Shown piece by piece: positions 12,466 to 24,334 of a stretch of DNA of 64,000 bases. Position 1 is the first letter of the stretch. Each line of letters begins with the position of its first letter. Origin of the DNA: Haliotis asinina (Eukaryota; Mollusca; Gastropoda; Lepetellida; Haliotidae); NCBI RefSeq assembly GCF_037392515.1, contig NC_090295.1, positions 13,163,001 through 13,227,000 on the forward strand. The letters are read 5' to 3'. Below the pieces are notes generated by a model that saw nothing but the letters and a program-made list of their open reading frames with translations, was not told the origin of the DNA and did no database searches. Both the position numbers and the translations under genes were made by a program.

Positions 12466-15400
12466 ATGGCGGGTCGTACCACGCACAGTGTCGTTAAAAC
12501 TGCATTTTTCTTATCACAAGCTTTGTTTTATGCCGGAGCTGTTGTGTTTAAGATAGAAGCAGAAGACATCGCTCTTGGACCAGCTAAAGGTAACGTGATG
12601 TTGAGATCGAAAGCGTCGAACTACAAAACTCTCCTCAGAGGGGAGTTTGACAAGGGGGCGCTCCAGCAGACATTTTGTTTGAAGAAATCTGCCAATTTTT
12701 CAGTTGTGGACGTTCGTTACTCCAATGACGGCCACACAAAGGATCTGTTTGAAGTGTTGATCGACGGTCAGTCTTGTGGGATGAAGTACACCCAACCGGA
12801 CACAAATTACGGTCATGTTTGGAACGACTTCAAGAGTACGGGACCTTTCGAAAACGTCCTTGAACTTGAAGCTGGAGTTCACACCTTCAAGGTCATTGTC
12901 AGAGAATGTGACAAGTATGGCATGGAGTTCGATGAGATAATGGTGAAGATTTCTGATCCCGATTTAGACCCTGATGACTTTCGCTGCAAAGCTGTTTGTG
13001 TTGATGGGGAAAAGAAGAGCTACCAGTCCCTCCCAACTAACACTGCCATTCGCAAGGCAGGAATTACCGTTCAAGTCGAAGACACACATTGCCCCCTTGA
13101 CAACAACGTCCGAGTGAAGTTCTACCACAACTTTGCGTCTTCCTTTGTTCTCAAAGGTGTTCATCCAAACTACAGGTATTGTAATGTTTCTGTGTTTACA
13201 ATTTTGCCATTCTTTGTTATTGACAAATAGATAAATAGCCACGAGTATTGCGAAAAGCTGAATAAATATATGTATTGCATGGGGTTCACAGACACCTGCT
13301 TCGAAAATATTGTTCATGTAAACAAAAGAATTGAAATTGAAACGGAGCCCCGGTGAGTGGTTCTTCAGTGCCTGTTTGTGAGTGTGTGTGGTTTGATGTG
13401 CCTTGAGCAATATCCCAGCAATATCACGACAGGGGACACCAGAGATTGGCTTCACACACTGTACCCATGTGGGAAATCGAACCCGAGTCGTCGGCGTGAT
13501 TCAGTGCCTGTGGAAGCCCTAACCCGTCTTCATGTACGCATACATCATTCAGGATTTTTCGCGATGCGGAATTGTGGGTCAGGTACGCGCAGATGTAGAG
13601 AATGAACGCATTACAAAAATCACTGCGTCCACAGAGAGGCACAGTATTATTGCTTGCACCCACCATACATTTCTGACTTGAAGTGTTTCGGAGCATTTGC
13701 GTGCATCACTTCATCCATCGGCCCACATGATCAATGATTCGCTCCAGGCTCTAAAGAGATTTTCAGAACATACAGTTCTCCACACCGTTACTTCACAGGA
13801 CCCGCAAATTGCCTTCAAGGACACTTTGAAATGTAAATAAGACCCGACAGCGAAACAGAAAGTATTTGGCAGAAATGAAAATTATTCAATGACTGACCGA
13901 CAGACTACAGAGACTGGAGGTAGCAAATAATGTTTGTAAGTTGCGTGCAAATTTCATTCACAAGAAGTTAAAGAGAATCCGATTATTTACTCTTTCTACT
14001 GTTTAGCTGTCATGGTCCCTAACATCTTCTGCGCTGTATGTAAAGCTTGTACAGCTGGATTCACGTTCATAGTTTCATTATACATTATGTACATTATGTT
14101 TCTTATATAACCTAAAGACTGAAACAAAACTATAAACAAGTTGAATTCCGATGTGTTAAAAATTGATAAGCACCAATTGAAACCGCAACCCAATATGAAT
14201 ATCCATTCATAAGGTCATGTACGGTAAGGTCTCCCCCAGTCTGCTCCACGTCCATATATGTAAACATTGTAAGATCAGTCTATGATATTTAGCTGTTAAT
14301 GGCCATTCATTCATTACATTGTTTGCTGGGAATACTGTTTTTGTGAGTGTGTTTAGTTTTACGCTGCACTCGTAAAAGCAATATTCCAGCTTTATGGTGG
14401 CGGTCTGCAAATAATCGGGTCTGGGCAGCTACTTATCGGCTCAAGTTCGGATGTCGAGTTGGCCTCAAACCTATGCTAGGTCTACGAGGTGATGAAATAG
14501 TTCGGACGTCGGGTTGGCCTCAAACCTATGCTGGGTCTACAAGGTGATGAAATAGTTCGGATGTCGCGTTGGTCTCAAACCTATGCTGGGTCTACAAGGT
14601 GATGAAATAGTTCGGACGTCGGGTTGGCCTCAAACCTATGCTGGGTCTACAAGGTGATGAAATAGTTCGGATGTCGCGTTGGTCTCAAACCTATGCTGGG
14701 TCTACAAGGTGATGAAATAGTTCGGATGTCGCGTTGGCTTCAAACCTATGCTGGGTCTACGAGGTGATGAAATAGTTCGGATGTCGCGTTGGCCTCAAAC
14801 CTATGCTGGGTCTACAAGGTGATGAAATAGTTCGGACGTCGGGTTGGCCTCAAACCTATGCTGGGTCTACAAGGTGATGAAATAGTTCGGATGTTGGGTT
14901 GGCCTCAAACCTATGCTGGGTCTACGAGGTGATGAAATAGTTCGGATGTTGGGTTGGCCTCAAACCTATGCTGGGTCTACGAGGTGATGAAATAGTTCGG
15001 ATGTCGGGTTGGCCTCAAACCTATGCTGGGTCTACAAGGTGATGAAATAGTTCGGATGTCGGGTTGGCCTTAAACCTATGCTGGGTCTACAAGGTGATGA
15101 AATAGTTCGGATGTCGGGTTGGCCTCAAACCTATGCTGGGTCTACAAGGTGATGAAATAGTTCGGATGTTGGGTTGGCCTCAAACCTATGGTAGGTCTAC
15201 GAGGTGATGAAATAGTTCGGATGTCGGGTTGGCCTCAAACCTGTGCTGGGTCTACGAGGTGATGAAATAGTTCGGATGTTCATGCTCGATGGCTTGGTTG
15301 ATTGTGTGTCACTGAACACTGGGGATAGGTACTCACAACATCACTCACTGGATTGTGTGGTCCAGACTAGACTGTTATGTACAGGCAACATCATGTGGTG

Positions 15401-18400
15401 TAATATTACAGAACATGGCGGTAAGCAAACAAATACTCCAAATTTCAACCAGTAGTTATTGTTCACTTAAAGTCCCGACGATTGTAACGGATACCCCGAA
15501 TTAACCCAGGATAAACCCGTTAGAGATCCGGGTTTAAATTGGTCTTCCTTAACCCATGCCTGGCGACTAACTTGATCGGGTGACAGACTCGCTGATTTGG
15601 TTGACACATTTCATCGTATCCCAATTGTACGTATCGATGCTCATGATGTTGATCACTGGATTGTCTGGTCCAGACTCGATTATTTACAGACCACCGCCAT
15701 ATGGCTGGAATATTTCTGAGTGCGGCGTAAAACTAAATTCATTCACTCACTCGCTGATTTGGTTGACACATTTCATCGTATCCCAGTTCCGCAGATCGAT
15801 GCTCATAGTGTTGATAAGTGGATTGTCCGGTCCAGGGTCGATTATTTACAGCTGAAGTGTTGCTGAACGCGGCTTTAAACAATCAACTAAACATCCCAAG
15901 TTGAATAGTAGATTTTTGGAACTACATCACCATTGTTGTAGATTTGCCCGCGTTATGACTGGTTTGTCAGCATCAGACCTGTGCACGTGTTTTTCACCGT
16001 CGTGGTGAATGTCTTCACACCACGTTGGGATTTCTTCGTACATTGAACTGATACAAAAGCATTTCCATAATTATAAGAAACCGTTTGAAGCAGCGTCTCG
16101 TCTACAACTATGTCATACTCTTTTGTTAATGATTTACCTATCTACTATCAAATACTTACGTTACCTATTTACTATCAGATAGTGATGAAACTAGGTGCGC
16201 GTGTCCTGTCCCGTCGGTTGTACACTTCACAAACACGTGCAAAGGCAATATAGGCTGTCACGGTGTGTTTTGGGATGGTAAATATCTTGCATTGGGAATA
16301 AACATTGTATTTGGCGGGTCATGGCGGGCTAAATACATAGTGTTTATTCCTAGTGCAGGATATTAACCATCCCAACACACACGAGTGTGACAACCTATTT
16401 ATTATGCAATGTTATTCTTACTTTAAAATTTAAAAAAATGTAATTTTCATTTGCCACAGATTACGAAACTAAACTTCCTGAGATGTGCCCGCACATCTAT
16501 GACGTCACAAATATGTGCGTAGTAATACATGACGTCACAAGCCCGGTGACGCAGTTTTCTACTGATCCCCCATTTGACTGCGTTACGTCAAGTAGTTCCC
16601 AGTACGTTTTCATGTTAAAGCACGATTGGTTGTCAAGACATTTTAGCTTACGTTTCAAAAATAACCACGAACTCCAGTGGAACTTCAGAATCCTTCAAGC
16701 AGCACTTTGAACGACAGAGACGATTTAATGTTCGCGTGAGTTTGTGCACCTGGATTCGGTTCCTGTGCCGTTCTCTTGCTAACACTGACATTCGGTCGCG
16801 GAACTGATGTTGGTATGTTCGAAAGCCAATGGATTTCTATCTTCGCTTTGTAATCTACTCCATCTATCATGACCAGGCATGACTTTTCTGAGATCAAAGC
16901 ACTGGCATTGTCGCCATCAATCCGGACAGACCGCCGACCGTCGGCGCCGTGTTTGTTTACACTGTGAAAGTAGTCCCTAAAATTTGCATATGACCTCCCC
17001 AATTTGCATAGGTATCCGTACATGACCCCAACGGATACCGAAAATATCCGAAAATATCCTGCCGAGAACACTACCCATTGTATGATAAAGTCAATTACCT
17101 GAAAGACAACAACACGGGAATAAGTCAGTATAAAACAGAGTGATGATATATCACATAGGCATTACTGCAGCGATATCGTGATTTAATCAGGGCATTCAAT
17201 ATTAATGAATTTTAAACAGAAAAAAAACTGTCAACAAAAGACAAACACCTCACTAGAGGATCAAAGGTATGGTTTTAAAACTAGTGCGTACCTAGGCTAT
17301 GGATCACTGGCAGCCAAAGTTAGGGCACGTCACTAAGAACCATATGGGTTTACGGCACTTCCGTGACCTGCATTGTACTTTACCATGGCGGTTATAAGTC
17401 AGTCCAACAGTCAAAACAAACAGAAATGCAACTATTACAATCATGTTTACACAGGGTGCTGCATCAGATTTAACACCTTTAAAAGGGGTGTAATATTTTC
17501 GCGCCGACTCAATCGCTTTCGTTGCTTTGGTGCCGTGAGCCATCTCAAATCCTTTCATATACAAGGCATATAGAACCATCGCTATTCTGCTGACTGCTTG
17601 TGCAAGGAAGACAAGTGTCAGATCACATGGATATAAAAACGCAATATCGTTAACGAACTAAGCTCCCAAGGCGATTAACGTCATGGTAATATCTGTGATA
17701 GCTGCTTCCGCCACAGCCTCGAGCACGACATCAATCTGTGTCGTTGAAAAGGGCAAGTTCAATAAACCCGAGCGAGTGAGTTTGGTTTTAAGCCTCTTTT
17801 AACAATATTTCAGCAATATCACGGCTGGGGACACCAAAACTGGGCTTCACTCACTGTACCCATACGGGGAATCGAACCCGGACGGCTGTCCAGTCCTGCT
17901 AGGCAACGTAATTCGTTATGCAAATCTGCCCCTCTTAGGCGTCCTAGAAATGTGAAATATTGGGTTGGAATCTTAGAATAACAGCTATTATGATTCAGAA
18001 CGTAATCCGTGTCAGTGGGTTTTACTAAAGTCAAATGTTTTTCAGTTAAATGTAATCCATCCACCGATTCCTTCATTCATTTTGTTTTAGGACCTCCCTG
18101 AAGGAGAGCGTAGAGGACCTGAGTCATTGCCAGCACGCCTCACCATCAATATGGCGCTACACGGACTTTACAGTGAACTCCAATCTTATTGGCAGCTCTT
18201 TGAGTCCGGTATCAGGAGCCGCGGACCTACAGGTCAAGGACACTGGGTCGGAATCCTACATTTTGGAGGTCGCCTTTCATCTCGAGGGTCCAAGTTCGGG
18301 GCAGTATGCTTCAAATATCGGGTCGAAGCTATATCTGAAAGCAACCAATGTCACCAATGATTTGAAAATCCCATTTATGTTCAAAAATGGACAAGCAGCT

Positions 18401-19249
18401 AAATGGACTGAAGGTTTTACTGTGACCTTGACCTCCGATATGCCCGATGGGATGTGGGTCATACCTGATTTCAGCTGGAGTGAAGGGAAAGGTAACATGG
18501 TAAAGGTCACTATTCCAACCGGGGTCAAGGTCGAAAGTTTTGAGATGCGACAGCGTGAGGAGGCTGGTGAGAAACTGACCGAGATTTGGTCCAATGAATA
18601 CTATACGATAGAGGGAGTGAAGTACGACTTCTGGTGGTTCTCCCCATCCTACATGACCGTCACCTGGTTCACGGACACCTCCTATACTCGGGTTTTCGAC
18701 TACATCCGAGTGAAAGCTACTCCCATTCTCGAACCCGGATCGAAGAAAGTCGAGGTTTTCATCATTTATCAAGATGGCCGCGTTCAGCTTGCACCACTTC
18801 CGCTCGAAGGTCAAGAAAGGGAAAGGGTTCCTTTCGGCTCTCATGCAGTGATCGGTGGCCCTGATTCTAATCATAGGAGACCCCACTCACCAATCAAACA
18901 CATCGATATTAACGTCGGTGCGCTGGACTTTGACATCACGTTCCCAGATGGCGGATTTGTCAAGTTGGAGCTGACTCCCGGAGTGGACGAAACCATTTTA
19001 CATGCAAGGGATGTCGCCTACAAGCTGTCACCAGACCACTTCCCATTCATGATGGTCGAGGCCACTTATATCGAAGACGGCATGTCGGAAATTGACCACG
19101 TGGCTGCCGACGGCGCCATCTTGAGACACGTGCATGGACTGACACCTGATGAGATCATCAATGGCACCTCGTTTGCCTTCTTCAGACGCTGCATCTCTCG
19201 ACTGAATACACAGAGTGCGGATCTCATCGTAAACATGATGACTGACTAA
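12466..19249 (+). CDS. Secreted protein with N-terminal CBM6/35-like domain, two exons, complete
   Basis: Exons 12466-13175 and 18091-19249 join in phase 2 (TACAG/GT donor, TTGTTTTAG acceptor, AG+G giving Arg) and encode 622 residues. Residues 1-25 look like a signal peptide (FFLSQALFYAGA). Residues about 28-165 start FKIEAEDIAL and end LEAGVHTFKVIVRECDKYG then EFDEIMVKI. This resembles the galactose-binding-like beta sandwich of carbohydrate-binding modules 6 and 35, so binding to glycans outside the cell is a fair inference. A Cys-bearing linker follows (CKAVCVDGEKK). The C-terminal 385 residues, nearly all in exon 2, match nothing I recognise; they are rich in beta-type sequence, have NVT and NGTS glycosylation sequons and contain no membrane segment or GPI signal. 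No catalytic motif is visible. The start is the first ATG before the hydrophobic stretch. Confidence 0.85.
13383..13525 (-). repeat. SINE family B
   Basis: Antisense copy: GAGCAATATCCCAGCAATAT, CACACACTGTACCCATGTGG and the B box complement GGGAAATCGAACCCGAG. It lies in the intron of the CBM-like gene. Confidence 0.8.
14347..14428 (-). repeat. SINE family A, half copy cut by minisatellite
   Basis: TTTAGTTTTACGCTGCACTC through GGCGGTCTGCAAATAATCGG is a family A 3' half. It stops about 15 bases before the 55-bp tandem array. Confidence 0.8.
14444..15279. repeat. 55-bp minisatellite, about 15 units
   Basis: The unit contains GGCCTCAAACCTATGCTGGG and GGTGATGAAATAGTTCGGAT and repeats every 55 bases (14461, 14516, 14571 and on to 15231). 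Units differ by a few bases. The second to fifth units alternate two variants (ACGTCGGG / ATGTCGCG), pointing to duplication of 110-bp dimers. The array lies in the intron of the CBM-like gene. Confidence 0.95.
15285..15400 (+). repeat. Degenerate SINE family A remnant
   Basis: GATGGCTTGGTTGATTGTGT and ACTGGATTGTGTGGTCCAGA follow the family A order with many changes, directly after the minisatellite. Confidence 0.5.
15514..15752 (+). repeat. SINE family A
   Basis: The copy runs from AGAGATCCGGGTTTAAATTG through ATCACTGGATTGTCTGGTCC and GACCACCGCCATATGGCTGG to an ATTCACTCACTC tail. Confidence 0.85.
15753..15880 (+). repeat. SINE family A, 5' truncated, in tandem with the previous copy
   Basis: It starts directly at the tail of the previous copy with GCTGATTTGGTTGACACATT and ends around GAACGCGGCTTTAAACAATC. 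Head-to-tail placement suggests insertion into the tail or unequal exchange. Confidence 0.75.
16256..16393. repeat. Hairpin MITE, about 138 bp
   Basis: GTGTGTTTTGGGATGGTAAA on the left pairs with TTAACCATCCCAACACACAC on the right, and GGAATAAACATTGTATTT pairs with AAATACATAGTGTTTATTCC. Almost the whole element folds back on itself around GGCGGGTCATGGCGGGC. No coding capacity. Confidence 0.75.
16685..17738 (-). pseudogene. Possible decayed membrane-protein gene nested in an intron, opposite strand
   Basis: On the minus strand 17738-17391 reads open after a good acceptor (ACGACACAG) except for one in-frame TAG at about 17661-17663. It predicts three hydrophobic segments, including MTLIALGA, LTLVFLAQAVSRIAMVLYAL and VNMIVIVAFLFVLTVGLTY. 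A second open piece, 17101-16685, follows the acceptor TTGTCTTTCAG, begins VIDFIIQWVVF and ends with a stop after VLLEGF. The best donor of the first piece (CATG/GTAAAG) is out of phase with the second acceptor. With the stop, this favours a pseudogene or two unrelated pieces. I do not recognise the family. Confidence 0.3.
17772..17905 (-). repeat. SINE family B
   Basis: GAGTTTGGTTTTAAGCCTCT, TTTCAGCAATATCACGGCTG and the B box complement GGGGAATCGAACCCGGACG are present. It lies about 185 bp before the last exon of the CBM-like gene. Confidence 0.8.
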
Positions 19250-19438
19250 CCTTGTGATGCAAAATGAATATATAATGATATGACACACCCTCAAACGCAG
19301 CACGTACACTGAGGAAAAAGCTGTCATTCCCACGTCTTATGGATGATGAGTGATCGCAAAATCGTACACCCTTACCCTTCCTGGTTCAGATGTATTTACA
19401 GCTGCTCGATTTGAGCACTTATGTATTTGTGAAAATAA

Positions 19439-19571
19439 TATATTGAACAGCAAAAGAAATGCAACTTTCGAAACAATGCTATCTCATGAAAATAAGCGTT
19501 TATGTGTATGTCTTCTATTTTAAAAACTTGACAAAAAGCCAGAGTTGCGTTTCTTCTGCTGGTCAGTATAT
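19439..19571. repeat. Tc1/mariner-type MITE, first copy
   Basis: Left end TATATTGAACAGCAAAAGAA and right end TTTCTTCTGCTGGTCAGTATA form inverted repeats of about 30 bp beginning with TA. The element is about 133 bp with no coding. A second member with nearly the same ends lies at 33087-33212, so this is a real family. Confidence 0.75.
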
Positions 19572-20430
19572 TTTGGACGCTTTGATGGCGCTATACTCAA
19601 CGCCGCATGATTTAAGCGCATAGAAATATGAAAATGAACAATTGTAAGTGGTTATTGAACAGATGGGTCTGTAGGCCATATCTAAAGATAGTCAAGGAAG
19701 GAGAACATCAGTGAACAGAGTTCCATAATTCAGCAGCAGAGTGTTTCAAGGAACTGGCACAACCTTTGGGTTAAGTTAAGGCTTGATAGTTTTTTGTCCA
19801 GTGTATGTTGCTTTTCGTTGACCTTCAACAGAAGAGTGGGGTAGATATGTACAATATATTATTATATACTCGTCATGACATTATTTTCCTTCTCCAGCAA
19901 AATCCGTGAAAATCAACGATTCGCCATGATACCCAACATTTCATGAACCATTTGTGTCATACAAAAACGAAATGGGATTATTATCCTAAACAGAAGCAGC
20001 GATTGTCTTCAAGCAAAATTCAACCAGAATGATGCTGAAAATGAAACTGGAATATTGTTTAATGGGGTTTCACTGATATGTGCCACCTTGAACAATAGCA
20101 TTTACACGAAATCAGTTTATATCATGGTTGATATCCGATTCGGTTGTGTATTGCTTTTTTCATTTTCTGATATAGCCCACATATTACACGGATGATGTAC
20201 CGCTTATATCAACTGTCAGGTTTATGTGAACAGCCTCCGGGAACTGATATGACATGTATTTTAGGTGTTATTTCCTTTGAGGACTATTTTATCTTTTATT
20301 AGATAAATATGAATCTTTCCAGACTAGTTTTTATGATGTCATTCAGTAACACGTTTCATGTTTTGTTTTTCTGGTCACGATTGTCAAGTTGAAATGTTTT
20401 TGGACTCAGAAAAGTTTCATATGAAAATGT
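19572..20430. other. Intergenic, nothing recognised
   Basis: AT-rich DNA downstream of the CBM-like gene without exons or repeats I can support. Confidence 0.4.
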
Positions 20431-20598
20431 ACATCCGACTGGGTCACGTTTGCTCATTTCGACATTCCGCCATCCTCGGCAGATATCGCCTCTTGCCACA
20501 ATAATGCATTTGGAAGGATTAGTCCGAGAACCTACATCCGAATGTTGGGTCAAGGCTCCACATTCCGCACTTCTCGGCAGATATCGCCGGATGCCGTA
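20431..20598. repeat. Two-copy direct repeat
   Basis: ACATCCGACTGGGTCA ... CTCGGCAGATATCGCC at 20431-20490 recurs at 20533-20588 as ACATCCGAATGTTGGGTCA ... CTCGGCAGATATCGCC. The offset is about 100 bases. Confidence 0.6.
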
Positions 20599-20867
20599 AC
20601 GATTGTGCTTAAGGCGTTGTACATGCCTTTTATTGTTGTTTAGTAAATGGGTTCTGATGAACATAGAGAGCGTACAGACACCGCATGGCCTTACGTTCGG
20701 ATCCAAAATGTTTCATTGTTAAGATTCTATCCAGAACATAGAACATTCAGTTCATTAACCATGCACAACATTCAGAACAACAAAGCAAACGTCATACCTT
20801 CCTTTGTGCATGTTAACCAGGTACTCTGTACCACATAAAACTGGATTGTGACGATAATAAATTGGGT

Positions 20868-21000
20868 TTACCGTCGCGGGTTAATGCACTCATATAGACT
20901 AGTGCATTCGATTCCCCACATAAGTACAATGTGTGAAATCCATTTCTGGTGTTGTTGAAATGTTGCTATAAGCGGCATAAAACTATACTTACTCGTTCGT
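20868..21000 (+). repeat. SINE family B, old copy
   Basis: GTGCATTCGATTCCCCACAT, GTACAATGTGTGAAATCCAT and TAAGCGGCATAAAACTATAC are recognisable. The A box region is rearranged. Confidence 0.7.
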
Positions 21001-21749
21001 GCAAGCGGACGAAGCACGTTTCATGTTGCCAGTCTAATGAAAGGCCATTCTGCAGAACCGATGAGGCTCAGTATACTGACATCAAGTCGTTTTCTTTCAA
21101 CCTATTACTCGGAGTAGCACATCGTGTCATGTTTTTCGGTATGACCAGATCTAGGATCGAACTGCCGCTCAACAACAACGAACAAGCTGCCCACTATCCC
21201 ACGAAGAACAACAATTGAAAAACACGAGATACCCATAATCGACATCAAAGAAATACAAGCAGAATATTGCATCCACCTTTTAAATTGCTGATCGCGGGAT
21301 CAAACCTCATACTTCAGTTCCACGTCGAGGAACAGGTACAATTTCACCATAAATACTGATTGCAATATCGACGCAATTTCTATGGGTTCATTACTCTTGA
21401 TGTAACAGAGTTTGCAAGAGCGAGAACATATACTGAACCACTTAAGAAACGTCGGATTTGAACGCCAGATGTAAATCAAATTGTTCTTACAAAGTGGTAG
21501 ATTTATTATGATTGTATTGTTTTGTTAACATGGTTTTCAATCCAATTTCCACAGTTAATACCAACATCATTGTGTTTTTTGACGAAAACGCATATCGACC
21601 TAACGCACCTAAAAGGGCAGACGTGATAAAAGGTTTTGCATGACATTCGTAAAAATGAAATACACGCGTTATCGTGACAACTCTACCAATGAAAGCGAGT
21701 CCCAAACTCGCCCGAAATCATGATTGTTTCGATTCAGTCGCCATGGAAC

Positions 21750-22140
21750 GAATTACGAGAGATAAGAGGATATCGCTATAATGACTAGGTCATAAGACCC
21801 CATGTGGTACCAGATTGTGGACGTTACAGAAATCAGATCTTCTACCAAGACAACGCTCGTGCCATACTGCCAGAGCAACGTTAGACTTCCTAAGACAACA
21901 TGGCATCCAAATCCTACAATAGCCTGCGCTCAGATAAGATTTATGTCCAACAGAACATCTCTGGGATGAGACAAAATGAAGACAGAATGACCTCCAACCA
22001 AGGGCAACAACTGCGGCTAGACTTGGTCAAGCACTTTGCAGGGTATGGAACCAAGAGCCAACCGGCTAATTCTTTCCATGTTCAGATGATGCAACGTTTT
22101 CATCAATGCCAGTGGAGGCCAAACACAAAGCTGACTTTAG
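21750..22140 (+). mobile_element. Tc1-type DNA transposase relic, C-terminal part
   Basis: Near 21855 the frame reads FYQDNARA, the QDNARPH-like catalytic Asp region of Tc1 transposases. At about 21940-21960 a different frame reads EHLWDETKRR, the usual downstream block, and at about 22025-22050 QALCRVWNQEP follows as expected. The reading frame is shifted and stopped several times between these blocks, so it cannot make a protein. I did not find terminal inverted repeats close by. Confidence 0.75.
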
Positions 22141-22950
22141 GGTATATTAATGATACCATTTTTTGTGATTTTATATGTGTGAACTCTAAGTGTGATTCTC
22201 AAAAATGTGTTATCCATAATTATCAAGTCTGAACACAGTGAATTACAATGTGTGCTTTTAGAAACCACTATCAGTGAGACATTACTTTTATGGTTCAGTA
22301 TATACTTATCTGTGGCACTCGAAAGACATTGGCAACTATAGATCCACTGTTTCACTAATTGCATTTATTACACTAATCCATAAACTTCACTTGTGTGTTA
22401 ATGGTTTATTCTCCCATTACGAGTATATATCGTAATATCCCACACATGGAGAATATTCTACAGATATAATCCAAGATAACATTCTTATTTCAAAATTCAC
22501 AAAGAAAAACTAACACTATAATCTAAGTTAAGACGTTTACAACAGGGAAAAACACGCTGATTGCAATCGCCCCTTTGGGATTGGTAGTCACACAGCCTAC
22601 AATTAAGATAAACTTGAATAACACAGCCTCAAGGACAGACAGTAGATCTGGTAGCCATGATGGTATTTTATTCGGGATGGTGAAACATTCCCTTCGGGAG
22701 TAAGATGGAGGGCAGATATCTCCTTTCACTTGGCATTCCGAGTCTGAACGGATGTTTCCAAAGTTTGATATCATGTGCCTTGAGGATATGCTATAATTAC
22801 ACTGGATATCTCGCTATCGAAATCTCTGCCATACGTAGAGCAAACAAACCGACGACTGACTGATGTCAGTGTTTCATGTTTCCTTGTGATTGTTGTTTCT
22901 GTCGTTTTGACCTTGTCGATTGCAGCTTTTGTACTTTACAGGTAACTAAG
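22141..22950. other. Intergenic, nothing recognised
   Basis: AT-rich sequence. An open frame at 22523-22774 on the minus strand looks like chance. Confidence 0.35.
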
Positions 22951-22953
22951 AGT

Positions 22954-22990
22954 GGGTGGGTGGGTGGGTGAGTGAGTGAGTGAGGTTTTA
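22954..22990 (+). repeat. GGGT microsatellite joined to a (GTGA)n SINE tail
   Basis: GGGTGGGTGGGTGGG runs straight into GTGAGTGAGTGAGTGAGG. Four G3 runs with single-T loops could form a G-quadruplex on this strand. Only a stub of SINE follows (GGTTTTACCC). Confidence 0.7.
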
Positions 22991-23118
22991 CCCTGTTTGT
23001 GAAATGATAAAGTACAAAATATGTTTAACTAGTTAAGCATTGTAGGAGATGGTTACATTTTCTTTACCGGTATGCGAGGTGAGCATGCGCCGGCGAAAAG
23101 TGGGTAACTCTCAATTTG

Positions 23119-23283
23119 GAGTGAGTGAGTGATTTTACGCCCCTTTTTTTATCAATGTTCGAGCAATATCAGGGCGGGAGACAACACAAATGGACTTCAC
23201 ACGTTCTACCTACGTGGGCAATTGAACCCGGGTTTTCGGCGTGACAGGCGAACGCTTTAACCACTATACTACCCAACCGACCC
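23119..23283 (-). repeat. SINE family B, near full length
   Basis: GAGTGAGTGAGTGATTTTAC tail, CGAGCAATATCAGGGCGGGA body, GCAATTGAACCCGGGTTTTC B box complement and GCTTTAACCACTATACTACC A box complement. Confidence 0.85.
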
Positions 23284-23429
23284 TGATGTTTGGGAGACAT
23301 TGGAGGTTGTAAGTGCTTCCATGAATAAAAAGCTCAACTGCACAAAATAATCATGCAATATCGCGCGGGGAACATCGGAATTTATATAAAGATATGAATC
23401 TAATGACTAACAACATGACCATAGATATC

Positions 23430-23472
23430 AGATCCCGTTCGTAGCCTCTTACGACAAGCATGAGTTACAAAA
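23430..23472 (-). repeat. SINE family A fragment
   Basis: GATCCCGTTCGTAGCCTCTT followed by ACGACAAGCATGAGTT is the 5' block of family A in antisense. The rest is lost. Confidence 0.5.
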
Positions 23473-24092
23473 ATTCAGTTCTAACTCTATACTTCTAATC
23501 TCCATGAGTCGGCACAGCAACAAGTACAAAGTTAAACAGTCTTTTGGTTTGGTGACCATGGAATCGAACCAAGGACCTTCTGTTCTCCCTACAAGAAGGC
23601 GGTTGTTCATATGATAAAACTAACACAAGTCATAAGTGGAAGTCGGTTCACGCTTCAGCCACACGCGTTCATGTCTTAACGTGTCAACTTGCAGAAAATG
23701 AGTTCAACACCGCTATTTACAGGACTTTTTACAGTGATGTATAGCATGTCAGTCAAATGTGATTCAGAACTCTGAATATGGGTGTGGGAATGACAAACCA
23801 TGCAAACTTATTCACGGTGAGTCATTGGTTCGAATTCACAATCCACGGTAATTGGCATAATAAACGGGGTGTAATCCACTACGCCAACTGTAATCAAGTG
23901 ACCAGTCATGTGACATCTAGCAACAGGTGTCGCTAGTGTATCAGTTATGCCCAATACATTAGTGACATAATATACAGGGTTATTCTTTACATATCCGTTA
24001 AGTATGTGGGAATGTTGCTGTGTTATGACTCGATATACGACCAGCCATGTCTCATTACATGGACAACTGAAGGAAGTCCTTGTTATAAAGAC

Positions 24093-24244
24093 CAGGGCCC
24101 CGTTTCACGAAACTCTCGTAAGCCTAAGATCTCGCAACTTTTCTCGTAGCATCCATAGCTCCTGTGTTACAGTATAGGAGGTACAACGGCTACGAGAAAA
24201 CTTACGAGATCTTAGGCTACGAGCGTTTTGTGAAACAGGGCCCG
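24093..24244. repeat. Hairpin MITE, about 150 bp (GTTTCAC ends)
   Basis: CAGGGCCCCGTTTCACGAAA and CTCGTAAGCCTAAGATCTCG on the left pair with CGAGATCTTAGGCTACGAG and TTTTGTGAAACAGGGCCCGG on the right. Related to the element at 25070, which has the same TGTGTTACA-GTATAGGAGGT core. Confidence 0.85.
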
Positions 24245-24334
24245 GAGTTCATCTGATAAGTGGCAGATTAAGCGTGGTCTAGTATCGGGCCACAATATGC
24301 AGATTCTTGAGAGGCATGTAAAATTCAGGAATAA

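Noticed and set aside
14444-15279. CRISPR-like array of regular repeats
   Set aside because: Units are directly adjacent 55-bp copies with no variable spacers, in an animal genome; it is a minisatellite.
18277-18886. Long minus-strand open frames opposite exon 2 of the CBM-like gene
   Set aside because: They are antisense shadows of a well-supported coding exon and have no splice context or motif.
20356-20706. 116-codon minus-strand frame
   Set aside because: It spans a two-copy direct repeat and shows repeated words (ARGDICRGWRNVE-like); no sign of a gene.
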